Of a stretch of DNA of 64,000 nucleotides, positions 28,298-36,389 are shown one piece after another (position 1 is the stretch's first letter; the number at the start of each line of letters is the position of its first letter). The notes beneath the pieces are model-generated. The model was not told where the DNA came from, made no database searches, and was given only the letters and a program-made list of their open reading frames with translations. The position numbers and the translations under genes were made by a program. The stretch comes from Alphaproteobacteria bacterium (GTDB lineage Bacteria > Pseudomonadota > Alphaproteobacteria > Caedimonadales > UBA9215), in contig JAACSN010000006.1 in NCBI GenBank assembly GCA_009993885.1, forward strand, positions 178-64,177. Direction: 5' to 3'.

Positions 28298-29380
28298 ATG
28301 TCATTAATCACAAAGAATCCTTTAGAATTGATCGGAACAGGTAAGGTCGGGCTCTTGACCCCTTCAGAGTGTTATACGGTTGACCGTTATCCTTGGGCCT
28401 ATGATTGCTGGAAACGTCAACAACAGCTTCATTGGCTTGGCGAAGAAGTACCTTTGGGGGATGATGTAAAAAATTGGCATTCCGATAAAGTAACGGATAC
28501 GGAGCGCAATCTTTTAACGCAAATTTTTCGATTTTTTACCCAATCTGACATTGAAGTGGGCGAAAACTATTTAAAGCGTTATGTCCCTATTTTTCAGCCT
28601 CTTGAAATTCGGATGATGTTGAGCGCTTTTACCAATGTAGAGACGATCCATATTGATGCTTATGCTTTGTTGCTTAAAACCCTCGGGATGCCTAATACTG
28701 AATTCGAAGCTTTTAAAGACTATGAAACGATGACGGCAAAAGCCGACTATATGCATTCTTTCGGTATGAACACTTGCGGGGACGTTGCACGTACCTTGGC
28801 TATGTTTGGAGCCTTTACGGAGGGAATGGCCTTGTTTGCAAGTTTTGCCATGTTGCTCAATTTTCCCCGTCATAATAAAATGAAAGGGATGGGTCAGGTT
28901 GTGTCTTGGTCCGTGCGGGACGAAAGTTTGCATTGTGAAGGCATTGTGAATTTGTATCATGCGTGGGCTAAGGAAACAGGTGCCGTAACGCAATCTGTTA
29001 AAGACGATATTATTGATGTTGCCACAACCATGGTTGACCTTGAAGATAAGTTCATTGAACTCGCCTTTGAGCTGGGAGACGTTGACGGTATGACGGCTCA
29101 AGATATTAAAAGCTATATTCGCTACATTGCAGATTGGCGTTTGACCCAGTTGCGTTTGCCGACAAAGTTTGGTTATTTTAGCTATGACGGCCACGGGTAT
29201 GAACAAGTACAACCCCATCCGCTTCCTTGGTTAACGGAAATTCTCAATGGCGTTGAGCACGCAAACTTTTTTGAACAACGGGCAACAGAATACTCAAAAG
29301 CTTCGACACAAGGGACTTGGGAAGGCTCAGCCGGGGTTTGGGGGCAATTTGATAAGATTTACAAAAAAGACGCCGCCTAA
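28298..29380 (+). CDS. nrdB: Class I ribonucleotide reductase, beta subunit
   Basis: The beta subunit holds the dimetal centre and tyrosyl radical used by NrdA. Ligand motifs are visible: FFTQSDIEVGENYL (Asp/Glu), NVETIHIDAYALLL containing the E-x-x-H pair and the candidate radical tyrosine, and VRDESLHCEG. The product is about 360 residues, of usual length. ATG at 28298 gives an N-terminus (MSLITKNPLEL) like alphaproteobacterial relatives; an in-frame ATG at 28283 would add five residues and neither has a strong ribosome site. It is co-transcribed with nrdA. Confidence 0.94.
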   Translation: MSLITKNPLELIGTGKVGLLTPSECYTVDRYPWAYDCWKRQQQLHWLGEEVPLGDDVKNWHSDKVTDTERNLLTQIFRFFTQSDIEVGENYLKRYVPIFQPLEIRMMLSAFTNVETIHIDAYALLLKTLGMPNTEFEAFKDYETMTAKADYMHSFGMNTCGDVARTLAMFGAFTEGMALFASFAMLLNFPRHNKMKGMGQVVSWSVRDESLHCEGIVNLYHAWAKETGAVTQSVKDDIIDVATTMVDLEDKFIELAFELGDVDGMTAQDIKSYIRYIADWRLTQLRLPTKFGYFSYDGHGYEQVQPHPLPWLTEILNGVEHANFFEQRATEYSKASTQGTWEGSAGVWGQFDKIYKKDAA

Positions 29381-29437
29381 CTTACGGTACTGATTAAATT
29401 TGGTCTTGTGCCTCGGGTTTGAATCCGTCTCGTACTT

Positions 29438-29467
29438 TTGAGACTTAATATAGTTTAATGCTATATT
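29438..29467 (+). promoter_or_regulatory. Candidate promoter of the RTX gene
   Basis: TTGAGA (29438-29443) and TATATT (29462-29467) have an 18-base spacer; the -10 lies within a small inverted repeat TATAG/CTATA. It is placed about 55 bases before the RTX start codon. Confidence 0.45.
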
Positions 29468-29522
29468 AATCCTTTAGTGTTAGAATGAACCTAAAACGGG
29501 CAGGAAAAGAGCATTAAAATAA

Positions 29523-30902
29523 ATGGAAGCAGAAAAAGATTTGATCTCACAGGATTTATCAAATCTTTACACATACCCCTTTTGGCCGGATTTTTCACAG
29601 GGAGCGGACGCACTCTTTAGTCAGGTGACTTTTTTTGACTTAGATAGTGATCGTATTAATTTCAACCTTCCCTTGGAAACAAAACAAGACAACACAATTT
29701 TTCTTCAAGAAGAGGTGCTGAAACCTTTTTCTCGTGATGAATTGCAAGGGGCTTTTGCCCTGAGCCCGGGGTTTTCCAACCTTGCAGATGTTCAAGTCTC
29801 TCTATCTGATTTATCACAACATACTTTTTCTTTTACGCAGCCCCGTTTTGATATTAATAATTTATTTTTAGGTGAAGAAGGCTTGCCGGTATCCGCGGAT
29901 CCGGCGGCTGATGATCCTCCGGCTGACGACCCTCCGGCCGATGATCCTCCGGCTGATGATCCTCCGGTAGATGACCCTCCGGCCGATGACCCTCCGGCCG
30001 ATGATCCTCCGGCTGATGATCCTCCGGCTGACGATCCCCCGGCTGACGATCTTCCTGCTGATGCCCCTCCTGCTGATAATCCTCCTGCTGATGATCCTCC
30101 GGCTGATAATCCGGGGCAGACTATTTATGGTACAAGTAATGATGATTTCTTAGTTGGTGGAGACGGAGATGACTTTATTTACGGGTTGAATAGCCAAGAT
30201 CAACTCTATGGAGGCGCGGGGAATGATTTGTTGGATGGCGGAGACGGGGACGATACGCTTTATGGAGGGGTCGGAAATGATGCCCTTTATGGCGGTTCCG
30301 CTCAAGATCGACTTTATGGTGAAGAAGGCGATGATTCCCTCTACGGGGGTGACGGTGATGATACCCTTTATGGCGGAGACGGAAATGATTTTCTTGACGG
30401 CGGTGAAAACAATGACACCCTCTATGGTGGCGCGGGGAATGACTCCCTTTACGGTTCTGCGGGTGATGATGCCCTTTATGGGGGAGAGGGAAGCGATTTC
30501 CTTGACGGCGGATCGGGTCATGATAGGCTTTTCGGTGAGGCCGGAGACGATACTTTCGTATTCGATATTGATGATATGATCGTAGACGGTGGAAGCGGGT
30601 GGGACACAGTGACGTTCACGAATCAGAACTTTGATTTTTCAACTCTAAACAACATTATAACAGATATTGAAGTTTTAGATCTTACAAACAGTACGTTAAC
30701 TGTTGATAGTAACTTTGTGAATAATGTGGCAGGACAAGGGTATTCAATGCAGGTAGACGGAGATATTACGTCTCAGTTAACTTTTCAAAATACCTTTTCT
30801 AATTCGGGAACAACCACCATTGAGGGGCAAACCTATACCATTTATACCAATAACGATATCACCCTCCATGTTGACGCGGATGTTTCAGTTGTCATGCCGT
30901 AG
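29523..30902 (+). CDS. RTX calcium-binding repeat protein, probably type I secreted
   Basis: The 459-residue protein has three parts: a non-repetitive N-terminal region (about 1-129), a linker of 13 full DDPPA-type pentapeptides (about 130-194), and some 15 RTX nonapeptides (GGxGxDxLY type, about 203-347) followed by a 110-residue C-terminal part. No N-terminal signal peptide is present, and RTX proteins usually leave by type I secretion using a C-terminal signal. No catalytic domain is recognised, so adhesion or surface binding is only a guess. No T1SS genes are in the window. Confidence 0.85.
   Translation: MEAEKDLISQDLSNLYTYPFWPDFSQGADALFSQVTFFDLDSDRINFNLPLETKQDNTIFLQEEVLKPFSRDELQGAFALSPGFSNLADVQVSLSDLSQHTFSFTQPRFDINNLFLGEEGLPVSADPAADDPPADDPPADDPPADDPPVDDPPADDPPADDPPADDPPADDPPADDLPADAPPADNPPADDPPADNPGQTIYGTSNDDFLVGGDGDDFIYGLNSQDQLYGGAGNDLLDGGDGDDTLYGGVGNDALYGGSAQDRLYGEEGDDSLYGGDGDDTLYGGDGNDFLDGGENNDTLYGGAGNDSLYGSAGDDALYGGEGSDFLDGGSGHDRLFGEAGDDTFVFDIDDMIVDGGSGWDTVTFTNQNFDFSTLNNIITDIEVLDLTNSTLTVDSNFVNNVAGQGYSMQVDGDITSQLTFQNTFSNSGTTTIEGQTYTIYTNNDITLHVDADVSVVMP
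29910..30104 (+). repeat. 15-bp tandem repeat encoding DDPPA linker
   Basis: Thirteen near-identical 15-base units encode Asp-Asp-Pro-Pro-Ala or close variants ([20 protein letters not shown]). Copies in the first two-thirds differ mostly at synonymous positions, while variants cluster at the 3' end. Confidence 0.9.
30129..30563 (+). repeat. RTX nonapeptide repeat block
   Basis: About 15 consecutive nonapeptides with the consensus GGxGxD followed by a large hydrophobic residue, YG-ended, encode a parallel beta-roll that folds on binding calcium. A few units deviate ([27 protein letters not shown]) and may bind calcium weakly. Confidence 0.9.
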
Positions 30903-30907
30903 AATTT

Positions 30908-30926
30908 TATGGAAGATTCTTCCATA
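30908..30926. repeat. 8-bp palindrome after the RTX gene
   Basis: TATGGAAG (30908-30915) and CTTCCATA (30919-30926) form a perfect stem with a 3-base loop, 6 bases after the RTX stop codon. No T-run follows, so termination there would need help. Confidence 0.4.
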
Positions 30927-31055
30927 GAGAACACGACGGTAACCGGATGAAAATCAGCCTTGACGTCATGAATAGGCGGACTGCCCCGTAGTTTTTTATT
31001 GGACTCTGACGGAAACTGTCCTAAAATAACCTCAACAGTGAGGTTTGATAAGCCA

Positions 31056-33776
31056 ATGACGGCGTTACTTAAGAAAATAACGGTTATTAGGACTCTAGTC
31101 CTTTTGGGGAGTCTCTTTTATGCACCTGTTTATGCTGTTATTATACCGCCGGATCTCCCTTCCTTTAAAATCCAAAGAAATGAGTCGATATCTTCTCAAA
31201 AGGTAGAACCGGCTTCAGCAAAGAAGCCCCCGATAGGACAGTCAAAGGCCGTTACGGTTCTAACAAAAAGAGAGGAGACGAGTAAATTCTACCGGATTAC
31301 ACTCGAGTGGAAAGAAGCAACAAAAGCTTCCTTATTTTTTTATCGAGATGTAGGTTATTTGGTTTTCAACGCCCTTGGAAATTTTTTACCCGGTACTTTC
31401 CCACAAACTCATTTCAAAAGCATTTCGGTTATCCCTCACCCTACCGCAACTATTCTTAGATTTAAGCTGAAAGAACCACAGGACTTGATCATTAATCGGT
31501 TGGGAGACGAATGGTTTTTGGTTGCAGGTGAGATGGATAGTGAAAAAACGCCCGCGCTTTATCCTTTAGTTATAACACCAAAAAAGGAGCAAAAAAGTCT
31601 TCACATCCTTAATGATGAAAATGAACCCCTGATTACCTTTCAAGATCCTAAAACAGGGGATACATTTGCGATCCAACCGGATGCTAATCGAGGAATTGAT
31701 CAGTCTTACAAAACACCCTTTTTTGATATTCCGGAGAGCTACCAAGGCCTTGTTTATCTTTTAAAGAATCCTGAAAATCTAGTCGTTCAACTTGATAAAG
31801 AAGATCATGCAACAGTTATTTCTTTGAAATCGGGAGGTGTCATTTCGTCCGTGGATGACTTGGCTCAAAACCGTGACCCCGCTTCTTTGCAACCGCTGGT
31901 GGATTTAGCGAAGTATGATATCCCCAAGGATAATGTCTTTCATGTAGGTCGTGTTATGCGAAACGCCGTAGCCATTGAAACAAAAGAAGATCGGCGTATG
32001 CAGCAAGAAATAGAGCTTGCTAAATTTTATATGGCAACGGGTCAATACTATGAGGCAATTGGTGTTTTGGGGTTGGTTAAAGAGAGGCATGAATCTTTGT
32101 TTTTTAGCCAAGACGAGCTTATTTTAATGTTAGATTTAGCGCAGGCTCTTGCACATAATGCGGATGATGATTCCTTTTTAAGTAATGACGGAGATTTTGA
32201 CGGAGAAGCCGAGCGTGATGTTTTACTGGCTTTTCAAGAGCAGCGTTTCGGGCGCTATGATACGGCACTGACCAAATATGTGCGTGCTTATAAGTTTATA
32301 CAAGGATTACCGCCTATTATTCGAAATGATATTGCGCTTAAGGCTTATGAAGCTAGAGTTGAAAGCAACTTTAAGAATCCTCTTTTTGCAGGTCTCATTA
32401 ATACAAATTTATTAAGTAAAAGAGAGCTTGATAGCCTTCGGTATTATGAGGCCCAAGCAAAGCGGATTGTCAATCCTCTTATGCCGCTTCGAAAAACTTA
32501 TACAAAATTGACCTTTAGCCCTAATAAAAAGATTGCTCTGTTAGCGCGATTGGCTTTAGTTGATAAAGAGAACATGGCCCTGCAATCTATCATAAAAGAC
32601 TTAGAGTCCATGCTCTTTACGTGGCGAGGAGATGTTGTCGAACAACGCTTTTTAGCAACCTTAGCAGAGTTTTATAGAAAATCAGGGGAAACGGATAAGG
32701 CTTTGCGAGCTTTGCGCGCTATCAGTTATTATTTGTGGAAACTTGAACAAAGCCATTTTTATATGAAATTGGCGGGAGATTTATTTTACGACTCCTTTAT
32801 GAAGATGCAAGATGAGCCTTTTTTAAAACAAATTGCCTATTATTATGAATTCGAAGACTTAATACCAAAAGGTAAGCGTTACGGGGAAATTATTGATCGT
32901 ATAACGGGATTGTATACTAAGGTCGGTTTAATAGAGCAGGCTATTTTAACCTTAATGCAGAGAGCCAAGTATTTACGGTTTGAAAAAAAACGAAAGACAT
33001 TGTCAGAACCGGAATTCCTCTACCTTATGAACCTTACCTTAAAGCGTTTGGCCGAATTGTATCTTGCTGTTAATCAAGCACCCGATGCCCTTAAAATGCT
33101 CAATCGCATAAAGCCGTTTGAGGCAAAAGGGGGATCTCAAAGCCCTGATTATGTTGCCTTTGAACAGGAGGTAAAGTTTATAAAAGCAGTCACTTACTTG
33201 GCATTATCTGAAAAAGAGAAAGCTTTGAAATCTCTTGAAGGGTTAGAGTCGAAAAGAGATAATCGTTTGCGAGCCGATATTTATATGGCACAAGGCCGCT
33301 GGAAGGATGCTTTTCCTTTATTAGAAGAAATGTTGCAAGATTCTAAAGGAAAAAAAATTGAAAACGCCTTTGATGTTGATGCTGTTTTGGATATAGCCGT
33401 TGCTGCGGCGCATCTTAAAGATAAAGAACGCCTCAGAACCTTGAAAGCCGATTATGGAGAAGGGATTACGGATCCTGAAAAACGCCAAGCCTTTGAGATA
33501 ATTCTATCTACGCCTGCATCTATTGAGATATCTAAGGGGAAAATAGAAGGTCAATTAACGATCGCGGATAAGTATACAAAGCTTTTGGACGGCATCAAAA
33601 AAAATATTCTTGAAACCACTTGGCCTCGAGTTCTATCGCGGAAAATTCAAAAGGAAGCTCCTTCTTTACCGGAAGTAGCTTCGGAGGCTTTAACCGATAC
33701 ATCCGAATCCCTTGCAGGGCTTCCTAAAACCACTGCGTCTAATGAAAAAGAACCGGAAGTTCCTAAGAAGGGATAA
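31056..33776 (+). CDS. Large periplasmic TPR-like repeat protein
   Basis: The 906-residue product starts with a signal peptide (LLKKITVIRTLVLLGSLFYAP region). An N-terminal beta-rich part (about 30-260) is followed by a long alpha-helical region with TPR-like helix pairs, for example ELAKFYMATGQYYEAIGVL, LATLAEFYRKSGETDKALRAL and LAELYLAVNQAPDALKML. Its size and architecture suit a scaffold for envelope assembly; no enzymatic motif is seen. ATG 31056 is chosen since it starts the signal peptide and has GAGG 12 bases upstream; the frame is open from 30999. The C-terminal 40 residues are low-complexity. Confidence 0.8.
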   Translation: MTALLKKITVIRTLVLLGSLFYAPVYAVIIPPDLPSFKIQRNESISSQKVEPASAKKPPIGQSKAVTVLTKREETSKFYRITLEWKEATKASLFFYRDVGYLVFNALGNFLPGTFPQTHFKSISVIPHPTATILRFKLKEPQDLIINRLGDEWFLVAGEMDSEKTPALYPLVITPKKEQKSLHILNDENEPLITFQDPKTGDTFAIQPDANRGIDQSYKTPFFDIPESYQGLVYLLKNPENLVVQLDKEDHATVISLKSGGVISSVDDLAQNRDPASLQPLVDLAKYDIPKDNVFHVGRVMRNAVAIETKEDRRMQQEIELAKFYMATGQYYEAIGVLGLVKERHESLFFSQDELILMLDLAQALAHNADDDSFLSNDGDFDGEAERDVLLAFQEQRFGRYDTALTKYVRAYKFIQGLPPIIRNDIALKAYEARVESNFKNPLFAGLINTNLLSKRELDSLRYYEAQAKRIVNPLMPLRKTYTKLTFSPNKKIALLARLALVDKENMALQSIIKDLESMLFTWRGDVVEQRFLATLAEFYRKSGETDKALRALRAISYYLWKLEQSHFYMKLAGDLFYDSFMKMQDEPFLKQIAYYYEFEDLIPKGKRYGEIIDRITGLYTKVGLIEQAILTLMQRAKYLRFEKKRKTLSEPEFLYLMNLTLKRLAELYLAVNQAPDALKMLNRIKPFEAKGGSQSPDYVAFEQEVKFIKAVTYLALSEKEKALKSLEGLESKRDNRLRADIYMAQGRWKDAFPLLEEMLQDSKGKKIENAFDVDAVLDIAVAAAHLKDKERLRTLKADYGEGITDPEKRQAFEIILSTPASIEISKGKIEGQLTIADKYTKLLDGIKKNILETTWPRVLSRKIQKEAPSLPEVASEALTDTSESLAGLPKTTASNEKEPEVPKKG

Positions 33777-33871
33777 GCCTTTCTATAACCGCCTATCTGT
33801 GCGATTACAAGCACTTCGTTAATACTTCGTATACGCAAAAGTCCGCTCTGTTCAGGGTTTTCGGGCATAAA

Positions 33872-33898
33872 AAAACCCCTGAAAATTACAGGGGTTTT
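33872..33898 (-). terminator. Terminator between convergent genes
   Basis: AAAACCCCTG (33872-33881) pairs with CAGGGGTTTT (33889-33898) with a 7-base loop. The longer T-run is on the minus strand, serving rpoZ; on + it may also help end the TPR-like gene transcript. Confidence 0.9.
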
Positions 33899-33939
33899 AG
33901 AGGATTATTTTGTTTAAGGTAAAAAATTCTTATAAAAAA

Positions 33940-34356
33940 CTAGATTTCTGTCGACGTATCCGTCATGACATCGGAGGCATCTTCTATTTGCATGTTGCTT
34001 TCGATTTCAGAGAACTCTGCTTCAAGAGCTGCTTCCATTTCATCTACTTCACCCGTTAGGCTAAGGTCAAAACGACTGCTGCTCGGTCTTGAGCTTGCAT
34101 CTGCCTCTTCGGTTTCGGAAAGTTCATGGGCAATTTGACGACGGAAAGCCATCAAGGTTGCATGGTTTAGTTTTTCAATATCCACAGTGCTACCTGCTAT
34201 TTCACGAAGAGAAACGACAGCATTCTTGTCATTATTACGCTCAACGGTAAGCGGGGCGCCGGCAGCAAGTTGTCGAGCACGTTGCGCCGCCGTAACAACC
34301 AGTTCAAAGCGATTTGGAATTTTTTCTACACAATCTTCAACGGTAACGCGAGCCAT
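33940..34356 (-). CDS. rpoZ: RNA polymerase omega subunit RpoZ
   Basis: Omega stabilises the RNA polymerase beta-prime subunit. The N-terminal 60 residues match the family: [20 protein letters not shown], then [32 protein letters not shown]-type sequence. The protein is 138 residues, with a long acidic Ser/Glu-rich C-terminal tail such as seen in many alphaproteobacteria. It lies next to rpmJ on the same strand. Confidence 0.94.
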   Translation of the reverse strand: MARVTVEDCVEKIPNRFELVVTAAQRARQLAAGAPLTVERNNDKNAVVSLREIAGSTVDIEKLNHATLMAFRRQIAHELSETEEADASSRPSSSRFDLSLTGEVDEMEAALEAEFSEIESNMQIEDASDVMTDTSTEI

Positions 34357-34393
34357 CTTAAAACCTTAGTGAGTTAAAGGGTTGAAATCAAAA

Positions 34394-34519
34394 TTAACCT
34401 TGACGAGCTTTGAAACGAGGGTTTCTTTTGTTAATAACAAAAAGGCGACCGCGGCGGCGAACTAAACGACAGTTTTTATCGCGGTTTTTAAGGGTTTTTA
34501 GGGAACTAACAACTTTCAT
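34394..34519 (-). CDS. rpmJ: 50S ribosomal protein L36
   Basis: A 41-residue product reads [20 protein letters not shown] in its first half and contains [21 protein letters not shown] at its end, the pattern of the alphaproteobacterial L36 form. Only one cysteine is visible, so the zinc-ribbon of the classical form is absent. GGAGAG stands 5 bases before the ATG. It is upstream of rpoZ on the same strand, and a good promoter lies at 34551-34577. Confidence 0.93.
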   Translation of the reverse strand: MKVVSSLKTLKNRDKNCRLVRRRGRLFVINKRNPRFKARQG

Positions 34520-34550
34520 TTTTCTCTCCAAAAATAGAATCTTATTTTCT

Positions 34551-34577
34551 TTTATAGCCTCTTGCCGTTAATGTCAA
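34551..34577 (-). promoter_or_regulatory. Candidate rpmJ promoter
   Basis: On the minus strand TTGACA (34572-34577) and TATAAA (34551-34556) form strong hexamers, though the spacer is only 15 bases. Transcription would begin about 25 bases before the rpmJ start codon. Confidence 0.45.
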
Positions 34578-34762
34578 GCTGAAACACGCTCTTATACAAG
34601 GGGTAATCAAGTGATTTTGTAAGGAGGGATGATTTTATTCTTGGTTTGCTTGTAGGGCCTTTTTCAAAAGATTCCGGTCATGCACCAACGGCGAAGATTA
34701 GCATTATAGAGGAGGCGTGTAGACATAATGTCTCGGTTTTTTTTAAAATTATCTATCGTCCT

Positions 34763-34969
34763 TTAGCCGTCGGAAGATCGTTGCTTATTAAGAGCGTAAC
34801 GTAGTTTTGTAAGGGCGATGCGTTCAAGATAGGCTTGGGAAGCTGTTTTGGGACCCATGATCGTGACCTCTAAGCCTGTGATTGTATCAACGGCCACAAC
34901 TTTGATGCAATTCCCCCATTGGGTGAATTCGAAAATGACGCCTTGCTTTTTCTGTTCGTTAAGGGGCAT
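34763..34969 (-). CDS. Small conserved alphaproteobacterial protein (DUF6898-like)
   Basis: The 68-residue product resembles a small alphaproteobacterial family of unknown role: VIFEFTQWGNCIKVVAVD, then TGLEVTIMGP and LERIALTKLRYAL. It has no membrane segment or signal peptide. It is divergent from nuoJ and upstream of rpmJ on the same strand. I assign the family from recalled pattern only; function is not known. Confidence 0.65.
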   Translation of the reverse strand: MPLNEQKKQGVIFEFTQWGNCIKVVAVDTITGLEVTIMGPKTASQAYLERIALTKLRYALNKQRSSDG

Positions 34970-35046
34970 GTGAGATAGCCTTTATGACTTTTTTTAATAA
35001 TAAGGGGATTAAAAGAGTTTTGTAAGAAGAAAAATAATACCTATGG

Positions 35047-35075
35047 TTGGCAGGGCGCGTTAAGCCTGATAGACT
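35047..35075 (+). promoter_or_regulatory. Candidate promoter of the nuoJ-N operon
   Basis: TTGGCA (35047-35052) and TAGACT (35070-35075) are spaced by 17 bases, about 70 bases before the nuoJ start. This would give the nuoJKLMN-birA block its own transcription start. Confidence 0.5.
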
Positions 35076-35147
35076 ACAAATGTCCTCCTTTTGAGAATAA
35101 CTTTGGGAGGGTATAAACACAAAATAACAATAAGAATAATAAACATA

Positions 35148-36062
35148 ATGACGGAAATTATTTTTTATATTTTTTCAACGTTTTTGGTAGGGGCGTCCCT
35201 TGCCGTTATTTTTTCTCGAAACCCTGTGCATTCCGTCCTGTTTTTGATCTTCGCATTTTTCAATGCCGCAGGACTTTTTATCCTCATGGGAGCCGAATTT
35301 TTAGCGATGCTCTTAGTTATTGTCTATGTTGGTGCCGTTGCCGTTTTGTTTCTATTTGTTGTGATGATGATGAACGTTACCCCCGAAGAACAACGCTCCG
35401 TCTTTTCAAAAACGCGGTTTGTTGCGGCTCTTAAAACATTGTCAGCCTTTGTAATTTATGGCGTTATCTTCTTAACGGTAGCCCTTGTTATGTTGGCAAT
35501 TGCGCCGATTGTTGATGTGATACAAGAGGGGATTAAATTTAAGCCGGATGCTTTATTGTCCGTGCTCAAAACCTCAAAATGGTCTCTTTTTTCTCCAAAC
35601 GCTCTTATTGCCCCTGTTTTTCTTAGTGTGATCGTAACGGGTTTCGTTGCACGTTATGCGGCACAGACGGTAACAAATAAAGCTTTTCTTACGATTGTGT
35701 CCGGCTTTGTTGATTCCTTAGCGTTTATGTTGTTGTTAGGAGCGGCTTTTATGACCGTTTTTGTTACGACGGCTCTTGGTTGGATACCTTCGCCTTTACG
35801 AGAAGACCTTATTGCCTCGCCAAAGCCGCCAACGGATCTTGTCAGTAATACCCACGCCCTCGGACAGATCATTTACGGGGATTATATTTTTGCTTTTCAA
35901 TCTTGCGGCATTATCTTACTTGTTGCAATGATCGGCGCTATTGTTTTGACTCATCGAAGGCGCGAAGGTGCTAAAAAGCAGGACATTATCGATCAGGTGA
36001 GCCGATGTCCCAAGGAGACGTTAATTGTGCAAAATATGCCTTTGGGCAAAGGTATAGAGTAG
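35148..36062 (+). CDS. nuoJ: NADH-quinone oxidoreductase subunit J, extended
   Basis: NuoJ is a membrane subunit of complex I. Residues 1-75 are typical (RNPVHSVLFLIFAFFNAAGL, EFLAMLLVIVYVGAVAVL), as is the end (NTHALGQIIYGDYIFAFQ, LLVAMIGAIVLT around 235-268). Between them lies about 100 extra residues with added hydrophobic segments (about 155-172 and 187-211), so the 304-residue protein is much longer than the usual 165-210. The chosen ATG lacks a close ribosome site; an in-frame TTG at 35091 exists but gives an unlikely start. It heads the nuo block. Confidence 0.9.
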   Translation: MTEIIFYIFSTFLVGASLAVIFSRNPVHSVLFLIFAFFNAAGLFILMGAEFLAMLLVIVYVGAVAVLFLFVVMMMNVTPEEQRSVFSKTRFVAALKTLSAFVIYGVIFLTVALVMLAIAPIVDVIQEGIKFKPDALLSVLKTSKWSLFSPNALIAPVFLSVIVTGFVARYAAQTVTNKAFLTIVSGFVDSLAFMLLLGAAFMTVFVTTALGWIPSPLREDLIASPKPPTDLVSNTHALGQIIYGDYIFAFQSCGIILLVAMIGAIVLTHRRREGAKKQDIIDQVSRCPKETLIVQNMPLGKGIE

Positions 36063-36077
36063 GGAGAAAATTTCGAA

Positions 36078-36380
36078 ATGTCTTTAAATCATTATCTCGT
36101 TTTGTCCGGCATTTTATTTTCCTTAGGACTTTTTGGGGTTTTTTGGGGGCGCAAAACGATCATTAACGTTTTGATGGCCATTGAGTTAATGCTTTTGGCC
36201 GTGAACCTCAACTTTGTTGCTTTTTCCGTGCATTTAACAGACCTCGTGGGGCAAGTATTTACGATGTTTGTCCTGACTGTAGCGGCTGCAGAAGCAGCCA
36301 TTGGCCTTGCTATTCTTGTTGTGTATAACCGAAATCGGAACTCCATTGCCGTTGAAGATATCAGCGTGATGAGGGGATAG
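36078..36380 (+). CDS. nuoK: NADH-quinone oxidoreductase subunit K
   Basis: NuoK is a small membrane subunit of complex I related to MrpC antiporters. The 100-residue protein has three transmembrane helices and the conserved glutamates in [16 protein letters not shown] and [15 protein letters not shown], which sit in the proton path. Spacing to nuoJ and nuoL is 15 and 9 bases. Confidence 0.97.
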   Translation: MSLNHYLVLSGILFSLGLFGVFWGRKTIINVLMAIELMLLAVNLNFVAFSVHLTDLVGQVFTMFVLTVAAAEAAIGLAILVVYNRNRNSIAVEDISVMRG

Positions 36381-36389
36381 GATTATTAA

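Noticed and set aside
30150-30579. Long frames on both strands inside the RTX repeats
   Set aside because: They follow the nucleotide repeats of the RTX gene, whose frame carries the nonapeptide signature.
34617-34652. Perfect TAAGGAGG with ATG giving an 8-residue peptide on +
   Set aside because: Too short to support, with no promoter or following gene on the same strand; likely chance.
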